From Bryobacteraceae bacterium (lineage in GTDB: Bacteria; Acidobacteriota; Terriglobia; Bryobacterales; Bryobacteraceae): a stretch of 64,000 bases of DNA. Position 1 is the stretch's first letter, and each line of letters starts with the position of its first letter. The stretch covers positions 310,001 to 374,000 of the forward strand of contig JARKOC010000177.1 in assembly GCA_029975915.1 (NCBI GenBank). The letters run 5' to 3'. The notes under the pieces were generated by a model. It was not told where the DNA came from. It was given only the letters and a program-made list of their open reading frames with translations, and made no database searches. Shown in pieces: positions 48,089 through 57,291 of the stretch. A program made the translations under genes and the position numbers.

Positions 48089-48403
48089 CTAGAACATTCC
48101 AGGCGGCAGGCCCATTCCGCCCAGCATTCCTGCCGTCTTTTTCTGGGTCTCTTCCTCGACTCTGCGGACCGCCTCATTGAAAGCAGCCATAACCATATCC
48201 TGAAGCATCTCGGCATCGCCGGCGGCTTCCGGGTCGATGGTCACGCCGAGACAGTTCTTTTGGCCATCCATTTTCACGGTGACCATTCCGCCACCGGCTG
48301 ACGCCTCGACGCGAATCGCCGCGATCTCTTCCTGGAGGCGCTGCTGCATCTGCTGCGCCTGTTTCATCATCGATTGCAGGTTGCCACCGCCGGGGAATTT
48401 CAT
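48089..48403 (-). CDS. YbaB/EbfC nucleoid-associated protein
   Basis: 104 residues. NLQSMMKQAQQMQQRLQEEI is the N-terminal helix, VEASAGGGMVTVKMDGQKNC the three-stranded sheet, and the final helix and glycine-methionine tail (GGMGLPPGMF) are typical. It forms dimers that bind DNA. The position between dnaX and recR is the conserved arrangement in most bacteria. Confidence 0.95.
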   Translation of the reverse strand: MKFPGGGNLQSMMKQAQQMQQRLQEEIAAIRVEASAGGGMVTVKMDGQKNCLGVTIDPEAAGDAEMLQDMVMAAFNEAVRRVEEETQKKTAGMLGGMGLPPGMF

Positions 48404-48412
48404 CGCTTCAGT

Positions 48413-50122
48413 CTACTCCTTCAGATCTCTTACGCTGCGGACGGTCGAGCCGGGGAACAACTCCTGCGCCCGCCGGACTTCGGGATTTTCGAGGGCGCGT
48501 TTCATCGCTTCCTCCTCGCCCTGCGGGCGGGACTCGGGCACTGGCGTTGCGGCCGAGGCCGCCGTCTCCGTGATGGTGATTTTGATCTTCACCGGCCGGC
48601 CCAACAAACTTTCAAGGCACTGGCTGACCTCAGGTCCCCGTAGCGAGAGCATGTGCTGGCGGGGCACAAGGAATTCGACCGTGGCTCCATTCTCGACCAC
48701 CTCCGCATGCTCGGCGGCGTCGGCGGCAAACGCTTTCTTCTGACTGTGAAGCATCGCCACGAGCCGCTGCTTCAGCGATTCGTCCGCGGCGCCGGATGGA
48801 GGGTCAGGCAGTGAGGCGGCGTTTGCGGCCGGTTCAGCCTGCGGCGCCGGGCGAGGCGGGCTGTTGTTCGGCCCTTGCGCGGCCGCCGCTGAAGCGCCTG
48901 ATCTCGGGGCAGGCCGCGGTGGCACGCTTGGCGTGGGGGGCACGGGCGCCGGCAAAGGGCCTCCCTGCGCGAGATGCTTGATGACCTCTTCGATCGGCTG
49001 CAAACGGCCAGCATGAACCAGCCGCAAAAGGCCGAGTTCCAGGTGGAGCCGCGGCTGAAGCGAATACTGCAATTGCGAATAGAGGTCGATGGTCAGTTGC
49101 AGCCAGCGCGTCAGGTCTTCTTCACTGAATTTAGCCGCGGTCTCGCGCATGCGCTGCTGTTCCGGCGGACCAGCGGCGATGAGCCGCGTCGGCTCGCCGG
49201 TGATCTTCGCCACAAGAAGGTTGCGGAAGTAGCGCGACAGTTCACGGCAGTAGTGTTGCAGGTTCCGGCCGGTGCTCTCCAACTCCTGGACGATCTCCAA
49301 CATGGCCGTCGTCGAACCGGTCTCGAGCGCGCTGGTGACGGCGCCCAGCGATTCGAGCGAGAACATGCCGAGCAGCCCGCGGACGTCGGCGCCCGTCAGC
49401 TTGTTGCCGCAGCAGGCGATGGCCTGATCGAGGGCTGACAGCGAATCGCGGACGCTACCTTCGCCTGCCTGCGCAAGGACTGCCAACGCCTCGGCATCGG
49501 CCTCGATGCCTTCCTGCTGGCAAATCCAGGCCATGTGGTTGACTACTTGCTGGAAATCGACCGACCTGAAGCTGAACTGCTGGCACCGCGAAGCGATCGT
49601 CGCCGGAATCTTGTGCGCTTCAGTCGTGCAGAGCAGGAACACTGCCCACTCCGGCGGCTCCTCCAGCGTTTTGAGGAGCGCATTAAATGCCTCGCTGGTG
49701 ATCTGGTGGGCTTCGTCGATGATGAATACCTTGAACCGGTCCCGGGATGGCCGATAACGGACGTTTTCGCGCAGTTCGCGCATCTCGTTGATGCCGCGAT
49801 TCGACGCCGCGTCGATCTCGATCACGTCCGGCGCATTTCCTTGCGGGATCTCCAGGCAGGAACTGCAAACGCCGCAGGGCGTAATCGTTGGCCCTTCGAC
49901 GCAATTCAAGCAGCGCGCCAAGATTCTTGCGATCGTAGTCTTCCCCGTGCCGCGTTGCCCGGACAGGATGTAGCCATGGGCCACGCGGCCTTGCTTTATC
50001 GCGTTCTCAAGGGTCGCTCGGACATGTTCCTGCCCGATAATGCCGGAGAACTCATGTGGCCGGAACTTCCGGGCACTGACCTGGTATGGCTTGGCGTTGG
50101 GATCTGGAACGCTGGTGGCCAC
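48413..50122 (-). CDS. dnaX: DNA polymerase III subunit gamma/tau
   Basis: About 569 residues from GTG 50122. The clamp-loader ATPase has SGQRGTGKTTIARILARCLN (Walker A), four cysteines for zinc (CLNC ... CGVCSSC), FIIDEAHQI (Walker B) and IASRCQQFSF (sensor SRC). A Pro/Ala/Ser-rich linker precedes a C-terminal domain (from about residue 450) that reads like the tau part. The frame extends to 50167, but the first 15 codons overlap the SRP RNA 3' region, so the GTG with AAAGGT upstream is preferred. No programmed-frameshift slippery run was seen. Confidence 0.94.
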   Translation of the reverse strand: MATSVPDPNAKPYQVSARKFRPHEFSGIIGQEHVRATLENAIKQGRVAHGYILSGQRGTGKTTIARILARCLNCVEGPTITPCGVCSSCLEIPQGNAPDVIEIDAASNRGINEMRELRENVRYRPSRDRFKVFIIDEAHQITSEAFNALLKTLEEPPEWAVFLLCTTEAHKIPATIASRCQQFSFRSVDFQQVVNHMAWICQQEGIEADAEALAVLAQAGEGSVRDSLSALDQAIACCGNKLTGADVRGLLGMFSLESLGAVTSALETGSTTAMLEIVQELESTGRNLQHYCRELSRYFRNLLVAKITGEPTRLIAAGPPEQQRMRETAAKFSEEDLTRWLQLTIDLYSQLQYSLQPRLHLELGLLRLVHAGRLQPIEEVIKHLAQGGPLPAPVPPTPSVPPRPAPRSGASAAAAQGPNNSPPRPAPQAEPAANAASLPDPPSGAADESLKQRLVAMLHSQKKAFAADAAEHAEVVENGATVEFLVPRQHMLSLRGPEVSQCLESLLGRPVKIKITITETAASAATPVPESRPQGEEEAMKRALENPEVRRAQELFPGSTVRSVRDLKE

Positions 50123-50141
50123 GGAATGGGACCTTTCAGAT

Positions 50142-50248
50142 GCCAGACCCCGGGTGATCCGCGGCACACGGTTCGAACCACTACCGTTGCTTCCTTCCGG
50201 ACCTGGCGGGGTTTGCGGCCTGCCGTTGCACGGAGCCCGAGGCCTGAC
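50142..50248 (-). ncRNA. ffs: Bacterial small SRP RNA (4.5S)
   Basis: On the minus strand the hallmark apical motif CAGGTCCGGAAGGAAGCA is present within a long hairpin, with GUGUGCCG-type sequence on the 3' arm. The 5' end GTCAGGCCTCGGG pairs with the 3' end CCCGGGGTCTGGC over thirteen positions, counting G-U pairs, which fixes the ends near 50248 and 50142 (107 nt). It is the RNA of the signal recognition particle and lies directly before dnaX, as in many bacteria. Confidence 0.93.
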
Positions 50249-50345
50249 AAGTATTCATGCTACCATGGCCGGACGACGCCCCTTGTTGTTTGAACCGGCT
50301 TCAGCTCAGGCGCCTGCCTTAACGCCGCGCACGAGACGCATTAGG

Positions 50346-50368
50346 GATTTGTAAAGACATGACAAATC
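50346..50368. promoter_or_regulatory. Possible operator: GATTTGT-N9-ACAAATC
   Basis: A perfect seven-base inverted repeat lies between the SRP RNA and the penicillin-binding gene, about 15 bases upstream of a weak promoter-like TTGACG near 50382. No regulator gene is close. Confidence 0.35.
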
Positions 50369-50495
50369 GCCACTTAAAGCTTGACGTGGTATTGGCCGAT
50401 AAAACAAAATAAGGGAGTCTTGCCGGGTTCTCGGTAACGTGGAGACTGGAGGAGAACGGTCGATATGCAAACGAGAAGGGAGAGTGGAAGGACGA

Positions 50496-51737
50496 ATGAA
50501 GCGGATTCTCCTGGCAATCCTGTGCATTGCGTGGGTGGCTACGTGCATCGCGCACGCCGCGCAAGCTAAGAAGAGATCAACGCGGGTGAAGACGGCGAAC
50601 AAGACCGTCGTATCAAGCGAGAAATCGACGAGGCGCGCGACTGGAACCAAACGCGCAACTGCGGCCGTGAACAGGGCTGTGGCCTCGTCGAAGACGAAGG
50701 CGAAGAAGCGAACCGTCCGCTCGACCCGCTATCGCAAGGCACGGCGTGTCTATAGCCCTTGGGATACACCCAATTTCGCCGATTCAACCTACGGCGACGT
50801 GATCGACGGGGAAGACCTCACGGTGCGCCGCGCTGCGGTGGCTGCCCTCGGACCATACAACGGGACCGTTGTTGTGGCAAATCCGGCCACCGGCCGCATC
50901 CTCAGCATCGTGAATCAGAAACTGGCCCTGACAGGCGCCTATCAGCCGTGTTCCACGATCAAGCTGGTGGCCGGCATAGCGGGTTTGAATGAGGGTATCA
51001 TCGACCGCGAAACCAAGCTGCGATTATCGCGCCGCGAATCCATGAACCTGACCTGGGCGCTCGCGAAGTCAAACAATCCTTACTTCGCGAACATCGGCGA
51101 GAAGCTCGGTTTTGAGAAGGTGTACCATTATGCGCGTTTGCTAGGCCTGGGAGAGAAAGCAGGCCTCGGCATCGAAGGAGAGAGCGCGGGCCTGTTCCCT
51201 GAAGAGAAACCCAAGGCCGTCTCCGTTGGACTCATGACAAGTTTCGGGGAAGCCATCGGGTTGACGCCCCTTCAGCTGACTTCACTCATGGGGACCATCG
51301 CTAATGGCGGCACCATGTACTGGCTTCAGTATCCGAAGTCGCAAGAGGAAGTGCTCGAATTCGTGCCCAAGGTGAAGCGCGAACTCGACATTCAGGCCGC
51401 TGTGCCTGAGATGCGGCCGGGCATGATGGGAGCGGTTGATTTTGGCACCGCCCGCCGCGCCGGCTACAGCTCAGAAGAGCCCATCATGGGCAAGACCGGC
51501 ACCTGCACCGATGCCAGAACGCACCTGGGCTGGTTCGGCAGTTTCAACGAGGTGAACGGGACCAAACTGGTTGTCACGGTCCTGCTCACTGGCGGCAGCG
51601 CCGTGAACGGGCCCGTGGCATCGGGTATCGCTGGCCAAGTCTACAAGAACCTATCCGAACAACAGTGGTTTGCTAAGAGTCAGGAGATCACTCCGTCAGC
51701 GGAAGTGTTGACGGGCACAAGCGGTTACGTTCGCTGA
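50496..51737 (+). CDS. Penicillin-binding transpeptidase domain protein with basic N-terminus
   Basis: 413 residues from ATG 50496 behind GGAAGGA. A signal peptide (MKRILLAILCIAWVATCIAH) is followed by about 60 residues dominated by Lys, Arg, Thr and Ser (25-84). From about 115 to the end it is a lone transpeptidase domain: Ser153-Thr-Ile-Lys156 (SxxK), Ser192-Asn-Asn194 (SxN) and Lys333-Thr-Gly335 (KTG) are all present, so it should acylate D-Ala-D-Ala or beta-lactams. There is no glycosyltransferase or pedestal domain. The basic tract may bind anionic cell-wall polymers (inference). It stands alone. Confidence 0.87.
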   Translation: MKRILLAILCIAWVATCIAHAAQAKKRSTRVKTANKTVVSSEKSTRRATGTKRATAAVNRAVASSKTKAKKRTVRSTRYRKARRVYSPWDTPNFADSTYGDVIDGEDLTVRRAAVAALGPYNGTVVVANPATGRILSIVNQKLALTGAYQPCSTIKLVAGIAGLNEGIIDRETKLRLSRRESMNLTWALAKSNNPYFANIGEKLGFEKVYHYARLLGLGEKAGLGIEGESAGLFPEEKPKAVSVGLMTSFGEAIGLTPLQLTSLMGTIANGGTMYWLQYPKSQEEVLEFVPKVKRELDIQAAVPEMRPGMMGAVDFGTARRAGYSSEEPIMGKTGTCTDARTHLGWFGSFNEVNGTKLVVTVLLTGGSAVNGPVASGIAGQVYKNLSEQQWFAKSQEITPSAEVLTGTSGYVR

Positions 51738-51831
51738 CCGGGCTGAACGGTTTACAGGATTGAGGGCGCGTCTCAACGGGCGCGCCTTCTTCGTATTTTG
51801 CCGCCAATCCAGGATGGATAATGGTCTGGTC

Positions 51832-53355
51832 ATGGCTTCACCAGTTGCAATCCGGGTTCATCCCAGCGACAACGTCGGCATTGTTGTCCGCTCGGAGGGA
51901 GCGCAGCCGGGCGAGGCCCTCTCCAACTCTGCTGCCGTTGCCGAACGAACGCCGCAAGGGCAAAAACTCGCCTACGCGCCAATCGCCGCAGGACAGGCCG
52001 TGGTTCGCTACGGGCATGTGATCGGCCATTCGCTGCGAGATGTGGACGCGGGGGGATGGTTGCGTGAAACAGACATCACGCTGCCAGAGCCTCCGCCGCT
52101 CGACCAACTGGAACTGGCGACTCGGATCCCGCCTGAACCGCCACCATTGGACGGGTACGGCTTCGACGGGTACCTGAACTGGGATGGCAGCACAGGAACG
52201 CGGAATTTGCTGGGCATCACCACGACGGTGCAGTGTGTAGCGCCGACGGTCGAGTTCGCGGTTGAACGCGTCCGGCGCGAGATCCTGCCACGGTATCCGA
52301 ATGTTGAAGGCGTCGTGGCGCTCACGCACAACTTCGGCTGCGGCGTTGCCATTGATGCGCCTGGAGCGGAAATTCCTATTCGCACAATTGCCCACCTGAG
52401 CCGGCATGCCAACATCGGCGGCCGCGCTCTGGTGGTCAGCCTGGGCTGCGAGAAGATGCAGCCAGTGAGGCTGGACCTGGCGCCGGTATCCCATCTGCCG
52501 GCGTTGACCGATGTCATCCGGATGCAGGACCGGGCTGGATTTGGGGCGATGGTGGCATCCATCTGCGAAGCCGCGGAGAAGCGGCTGGCCGAATTGGACC
52601 GCAGGCGCCGAGTCCGCCGTCCGGCAAGCGAACTAGTTGTAGGAATGCAATGCGGCGGCAGCGACGCCTTTTCTGGCGTCACGGCGAATCCGGCGGTTGG
52701 CTTCGCGGCCGACCTGCTGGTGCGCGCCGGCGCCACGGTTATGTTCTCCGAGGTAACCGAGGTGCGCGATGCTGCTCATCTGGTCACGCCGCGCTGCGCC
52801 TCTGTTGAGGTCGCGCGGCGGTTTGTGGACGAGATGCGCTGGTATGACGCCTATCTCGCCCGCCTGGGCGCCGACCGCAGCGCCAACACGACGCCCGGCA
52901 ACAAGCGCGGCGGCCTGGCCAATATTGTCGAAAAGGCGCTCGGTTCGGTGGCCAAGTCTGGCACCTCGGCGATCCGCGCTGTCGCGGGACACGGCGAAAA
53001 GGTGACCGACAAGGGCTTGGTGTTCGCCGCCACGCCCGCCTCCGATTTCGTCTGCGGCACCCAGCAACTGGCTTCGATGAATCTTCACATCTTCACTACG
53101 GGCGAAGGGACTCCATATGGGCTGTCGATGGCGCCAGTCATCAAAGTCAGTTCAAGGACCGCGTTGGCAGAATTGTGGCCGGACCTGATCGACATAGACG
53201 CAGGGCCAATAGCCACGGGCGAGGGGACGATCGAATCAGTCGGATGGGATCTTTTCCGTCTGGCGCTTGATATCGCCAGCGGCAAGCGGAGTTGGGCCGA
53301 GCATTGGGGCTTGGCCAACCCCTTGGCGCCGTTTCACCCTGGCGCCATCACGTAG
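51832..53355 (+). CDS. Galactarate/altronate dehydratase (UxaA/GarD family)
   Basis: 507 residues from ATG 51832; an ATG at 51814 is an alternative. An N-terminal SAF domain (IRVHPSDNVGIVVR ... GHVIGHSL) is followed by the dehydratase: GFDGYLNWDGSTGTRNLLGI, ALTHNFGCGVAIDAPG, VVSLGCEKMQPV and GMQCGGSDAFSGVTANPAVG. Conserved cysteines fit the iron-dependent family, which dehydrates galactarate or altronate to a 2-keto-3-deoxy acid. Length is closer to GarD than to UxaA. Its end overlaps an MFS acid-transporter gene on the other strand, giving an uptake/catabolism pair. Confidence 0.85.
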   Translation: MASPVAIRVHPSDNVGIVVRSEGAQPGEALSNSAAVAERTPQGQKLAYAPIAAGQAVVRYGHVIGHSLRDVDAGGWLRETDITLPEPPPLDQLELATRIPPEPPPLDGYGFDGYLNWDGSTGTRNLLGITTTVQCVAPTVEFAVERVRREILPRYPNVEGVVALTHNFGCGVAIDAPGAEIPIRTIAHLSRHANIGGRALVVSLGCEKMQPVRLDLAPVSHLPALTDVIRMQDRAGFGAMVASICEAAEKRLAELDRRRRVRRPASELVVGMQCGGSDAFSGVTANPAVGFAADLLVRAGATVMFSEVTEVRDAAHLVTPRCASVEVARRFVDEMRWYDAYLARLGADRSANTTPGNKRGGLANIVEKALGSVAKSGTSAIRAVAGHGEKVTDKGLVFAATPASDFVCGTQQLASMNLHIFTTGEGTPYGLSMAPVIKVSSRTALAELWPDLIDIDAGPIATGEGTIESVGWDLFRLALDIASGKRSWAEHWGLANPLAPFHPGAIT

Positions 53356-54556
53356 GTTGCGACGGCCGTTTCACCAGTAACAGGTAAGCGCAGAAACCGG
53401 CCGCCAACACCATGGCGACGGCCAACATCGACGCATCGTAGGAGCCTGTCCGCTCCTTCAGCCAGCCGGTCAGAACCGGCGCGATGATGCCGGACAGATT
53501 CGATGCGAAGTTCTGAAGGCCCGTGACGCGTCCGATGCTCGACCCGGGCAGCAGGGTCTGGGTGAGCGCCCAGTAGTTCGCCGTGGCGAGGCCAAGCCCG
53601 GATAGCGACACGACGGCGAATAGAAGGGCGACGGCGTGTGACTGAGAGTAGGCTCCGATTAATTCGGTCCCCGCCACCGCTAATCCGGCGAGCGTGAAGC
53701 GGCGGCGGATAACCACGGGATCGGATCCTGAGGAGATGAGACGGTCGGCCCACCATCCCGCGCCGGTGGCTACCAGGGCCATGCCGCCGAAACTGAACAT
53801 CGTGTACCAGCCCATGCTTTTGAGTTCGAGGCCGCGTCGTTCGACAAAGTAGGCAGGCAGCCAGGTGAGGCAAAAATACTGAAAGTAGTTATAGGCGAAC
53901 GTCCCGATCATGATTCCCCACATCAGGGGCATGCGAAGAAATTTCCTCAACGGCTCGGCCGGGCCGCGCTCCTTTGCTCTCGCGTCCCGCGGCGCTTCCA
54001 TCGCCAGCAGCCGCCAGGGGATCAGCCAAAGCAACCCGCCGAGGCCGGTGACGATGAACATCCATCGCCACCCGGCCGTGGCCAGGATCCAGGCAGCGAC
54101 GAAACTGCCGAATGCCGGTCCAAGTTTCGCGCCGGCGAACAACGTGCCGACGGCGAGCCCTCGCTTCTCCTCGGGCAGGTTCTGGCCGATCCATCGCAGG
54201 CTGGCCGGAGTCACTGGCGATTCTCCAACGCCGAGCAGCAGCCTCAAGCCCACCAGTTGCGGCAGGTTCCGGGCAAAGGCCATCGCTCCGGCCGCCACCG
54301 ACCAGAGCGTATAGCCCCATGAGTAGGTCCGGACCGATCCCCATTTATCCACCAAGACGCCAACCGGGATCTGGAGCATCGCGTAGGTCCAGAAGAACGC
54401 TGAGTTCAGTACACCCCGCCCGGTGTCTGTGAGATTGAAGTACTCCTTGAAATCTTGAGAAGCCAGTGCAACCGAAAGGGTGGCGCGATCGAGAAACGCC
54501 ATCATCATGCCGAAGGTCAGCAGCCCGACGATGGTCCAACGTCGTGTTTCCGTCAT
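53348..54556 (-). CDS. MFS transporter, anion:cation symporter (sugar-acid type)
   Basis: 402 residues with twelve membrane spans. MMMAFLDRATLSVALAS is the ACS-family first helix with the conserved Asp-Arg; GVLVDKWGSVRTYSWGY is the MFS A-motif; GVGESPVTPASLRWI is the family GE-P signature; and a central basic loop follows. The family carries hexuronates, glucarate/galactarate and related acids. The convergent galactarate dehydratase gene suggests sugar diacids as cargo (inference). The two genes overlap by eight bases at their ends. Confidence 0.9.
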   Translation of the reverse strand: MTETRRWTIVGLLTFGMMMAFLDRATLSVALASQDFKEYFNLTDTGRGVLNSAFFWTYAMLQIPVGVLVDKWGSVRTYSWGYTLWSVAAGAMAFARNLPQLVGLRLLLGVGESPVTPASLRWIGQNLPEEKRGLAVGTLFAGAKLGPAFGSFVAAWILATAGWRWMFIVTGLGGLLWLIPWRLLAMEAPRDARAKERGPAEPLRKFLRMPLMWGIMIGTFAYNYFQYFCLTWLPAYFVERRGLELKSMGWYTMFSFGGMALVATGAGWWADRLISSGSDPVVIRRRFTLAGLAVAGTELIGAYSQSHAVALLFAVVSLSGLGLATANYWALTQTLLPGSSIGRVTGLQNFASNLSGIIAPVLTGWLKERTGSYDASMLAVAMVLAAGFCAYLLLVKRPSQPT

Positions 54557-54642
54557 TCAATGTCCTGTCGCGGCGGTCCCCATAGCGTATCAAAGGCCGT
54601 CTGCATGGAGGCGAGTAGCCCGTCTATGCTAATCTCGCCACT

Positions 54643-55536
54643 GTGAACGCATCTGAGCGGCTGGGACGCCGGGTCTCGATTCTAAGCATGGCGGTTTCGG
54701 GCGTTCTGGCCACGGTCAAGATCACTGCCGGCCTGATCGCAGGCTCCACGGCCGTAGTCGCCGACGGTGTCGAAAGCGCTGGCGATGTCCTCGCCTCGGC
54801 AGTGATCCTCATTGGCCTTTGGGTCGCCTCACGTCCGCCGGATGAGAACCACCCGTACGGGCACGGGCGTTTCGAGACGTTGACCGGCCTTGGCGTGGGA
54901 GTCGCATTGGCTACCACCGGTATGCTCATCGCTTGGCGATCAGTGGCAACCGCTGGCGAAACCTCCACTCCCCCCGAGCCCTGGGTCATGTGGACGCTGG
55001 TCCTGTCGATCCTATCGAAGGCAGCGCTGTCAACGTACAAATTCAAGGCCGGCCGCCGGATCGGTTCGTCAGCGCTCGTTGCCGACGCCTGGAACGACAC
55101 CGTGGACATCCTCTCGGGCACCGTTGCGCTGGTGGCGGTGGGGCTGACTGTCTATGATCCAGTTCAATTCCGCTATGCCGACCACTGGGGCGGCGGTGCT
55201 GTCGGTGTTATCGTAGTGATCCTGGGCGTGCAGGTGATTCGGGAGACGGCCCTCCATTTAATGGATACGATGCCGCCTGCAAAACGAATCGAGTTGATCC
55301 GGGTGGCGGCGTCCGATGTGCCCGGCGCGCTGGCAATCGAGAAGTGCTTCGCGCGAAAAACCGGACTCCAGTATCATGTGGACCTGCAGCTGGAGGTCGA
55401 TCCGGAGTTGACCGTACGAGCATCCCATGAGATAGCTGAACTGGTGCGTCAACGCATCAGGGCAGAGTTGCCGTGGATCGCCGACGTTATGATCCACGTC
55501 GAACCATATGAGGGATCTGTCAAACCGGACGCCTGA
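54643..55536 (+). CDS. Cation diffusion facilitator (CDF) metal exporter
   Basis: 297 residues: six membrane spans and a C-terminal cytoplasmic metallochaperone-like domain (MDTMPPAKRIELIRVAAS). PPDENHPYGHGRFETLTGL is the family signature. The transport site differs from YiiP: TM2 reads VESAGD (Glu/Asp for YiiP Asp45/Asp49) and TM5 reads AWNDTVD (Asn for His153, with the final Asp kept). Lack of His suggests Mn2+ or Fe2+ rather than Zn2+ (inference). The start is GTG without a strong ribosome-binding site. The next gene starts 26 bases on. Confidence 0.9.
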   Translation: MNASERLGRRVSILSMAVSGVLATVKITAGLIAGSTAVVADGVESAGDVLASAVILIGLWVASRPPDENHPYGHGRFETLTGLGVGVALATTGMLIAWRSVATAGETSTPPEPWVMWTLVLSILSKAALSTYKFKAGRRIGSSALVADAWNDTVDILSGTVALVAVGLTVYDPVQFRYADHWGGGAVGVIVVILGVQVIRETALHLMDTMPPAKRIELIRVAASDVPGALAIEKCFARKTGLQYHVDLQLEVDPELTVRASHEIAELVRQRIRAELPWIADVMIHVEPYEGSVKPDA

Positions 55537-55562
55537 TTCACCGCCCGGCCGGGGGAGAGAGC

Positions 55563-57287
55563 TTGGACAACGTATCAATCGCGAGATTGCTGAGTGAGAC
55601 GGCCGACCTCATGGAGATCGGCGAAGAGGATGGGTTCCGCATCCGCAGCTACCGCACGGCTGCGGGAGCAGTCGAGGGTTACCCCGAGCAGATGACAGCC
55701 ATCATAGCGGACCCGGCGCGTAGGCTGACCGACATCGTCGGCATCGGTAAGGGCATCGCCTCTGCGATCGAGGAAATTGTCCGGCGGGGTTCTTTTGAAC
55801 GCCGCGACGAACTCCTGAAACGCTATCCACCCACCGCTCTCGAAATGTTGCGCATCCCTGGTCTCGGGCCCAAGACGGTCCGCACGCTCTGGGATCACTT
55901 TCGAGTCACTACACTCGAAGAACTCGAACAACTTTGCCTCGACCACCGGCTCCAGGAACTGCCCCGCATGGGCGCCAAGCTTGAAGAGAAAATCTTGAAG
56001 GGTCTGGCGCACCACCGTCAGAATGCCGGCCGTTTCCTTCTTGGTTTCGCCACCGCCGCGGCCAAAGAACTAGTGGACTACCTCGCCCATACTCCCGGCG
56101 TCGATCAGGTGACCGCGGCAGGCAGCCTGCGCCGTGGCCGCGAAACGGTGGGCGATCTCGACCTGCTTGTGACTGGCGAGGGCGCTGGGGCGGCAATCGA
56201 CCGGTTTACCTCCCATCCAAAGGTGCACGACGTTTTAGGGATGGGCGAGCTAAAGGCCAGCGCCCGTTTTGGCATCGAGGGCATCCAGGTGGACGTCAAG
56301 GTGTCGCCGGCGGAGAGCTACGGCGCGGCCATGCAGTATTTCACCGGATCGAAGGATCACAATGTCCACCTGCGCCAGCGCGCCCAGCGCATGGGCATGA
56401 CGCTGAACGAGTACGGCCTGTTCAGGGTCGCGGACAACTCTCGCGTTGCCGGCGCTTCGGAAGACGAGGTCTACCATGCGCTCGGCCTCGCCTGGATTCC
56501 CCCCGAATTGCGCGAAAACCAGGGCGAGATCGAAGCTGCCGAGAAGGGCGAGCTGCCGGCGCTGATCGAAGTCTCCGATATCCGCGGCGACCTCCATATG
56601 CACACCCGGGCTTCCGACGGCCGCGGGACCATCGAGGAGATGGCCGAGGCGGCTCGCGCCTTGGGCTACGACTACATCGCCATTACCGACCACTCAAAAG
56701 CGCTGGCCATGGCCAACGGCCTGGACGAATCCCGCGCCGTGGCCTTCGCTGAAGAGGTCAGACGTTTCAACAGCCAGGGTCGCGGCATCCGCGTCTTCTC
56801 CGGCCTCGAATGCGACATCCTCCGCGACGGCCGTATGGATCTTTCCGAGGCAGCCCTGGCGGAGTTGGATTTCGTGGTCGGCAGTGTCCATTCCTACATG
56901 AACCTGGAGGCGGCCGAAATGACCGACCGCCTTTTGCGCTCGCTCGAAAGCCCGTCGCTTAAGGCGTTTGGGCACCCGACCGGCCGCGTCCTTTTGCATA
57001 GGGATGCCTACACATATGACTTCGACAAAGTCGCGGCGGCCGCCGCGGCGCGTGGCGTCTGGATGGAGATCAATTCGAGTCCGGAACGGCTCGACTTGCA
57101 CGCTTCTCTCATCCGGCGCGCCCACACGCTGGGCTGCAAGTTCGTCATCTCCACCGACGCCCACCACCCCAAGCACTTGGCCAACATCGACTACGGAGTC
57201 CGCATGGCCCGCCGCGGCTGGCTCACCGCCTCATGCGTCGTCAATACATTGCCGCTGGACTCGATGCTCGCGGCAATTGGAAAGTAG
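55563..57287 (+). CDS. polX: DNA polymerase/3'-5' exonuclease PolX
   Basis: 574 residues. The N-terminal polymerase-X half shows helix-hairpin-helix segments (LRIPGLGPKTVRTLW, LPRMGAKLEEKILKG), the nucleotidyl-transfer motif GSLRRGRETVGDLDLLV with the two metal Asp, and GIEGIQVDVKV with the third. The C-terminal PHP domain begins RGDLHMHTRASDGRGTIEEM and contains DYIAITDHSKAL and GLECDILRDGRMDL, the metal-binding acids and His of the exonuclease. It fills short gaps in repair. The start is TTG behind GGGGGAGAGAG. It overlaps nothing; the Nudix gene follows in four bases. Confidence 0.95.
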   Translation: MDNVSIARLLSETADLMEIGEEDGFRIRSYRTAAGAVEGYPEQMTAIIADPARRLTDIVGIGKGIASAIEEIVRRGSFERRDELLKRYPPTALEMLRIPGLGPKTVRTLWDHFRVTTLEELEQLCLDHRLQELPRMGAKLEEKILKGLAHHRQNAGRFLLGFATAAAKELVDYLAHTPGVDQVTAAGSLRRGRETVGDLDLLVTGEGAGAAIDRFTSHPKVHDVLGMGELKASARFGIEGIQVDVKVSPAESYGAAMQYFTGSKDHNVHLRQRAQRMGMTLNEYGLFRVADNSRVAGASEDEVYHALGLAWIPPELRENQGEIEAAEKGELPALIEVSDIRGDLHMHTRASDGRGTIEEMAEAARALGYDYIAITDHSKALAMANGLDESRAVAFAEEVRRFNSQGRGIRVFSGLECDILRDGRMDLSEAALAELDFVVGSVHSYMNLEAAEMTDRLLRSLESPSLKAFGHPTGRVLLHRDAYTYDFDKVAAAAAARGVWMEINSSPERLDLHASLIRRAHTLGCKFVISTDAHHPKHLANIDYGVRMARRGWLTASCVVNTLPLDSMLAAIGK

Positions 57288-57291
57288 AATC

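Noticed and set aside
48413..50122. Programmed frameshift site in dnaX to make gamma and tau
   Set aside because: No A AAA AAG-type slippery run with a downstream hairpin was seen.
50123..50167. Longer dnaX start
   Set aside because: Overlaps the 3' end of the SRP RNA; the GTG at 50122 has its own ribosome-binding site and family N-terminus.
50170..50179. GGTTCGAACC, a tRNA T-loop-like sequence
   Set aside because: It is part of the SRP RNA hairpin; no acceptor or anticodon arms surround it.
51765..51800. Hairpin GGCGCG/CGCGCC followed by a loosely T-rich stretch after the penicillin-binding gene
   Set aside because: Loop is long and the T-run is interrupted, so it is not a confident terminator; it also overlaps the possible upstream region of the dehydratase gene.
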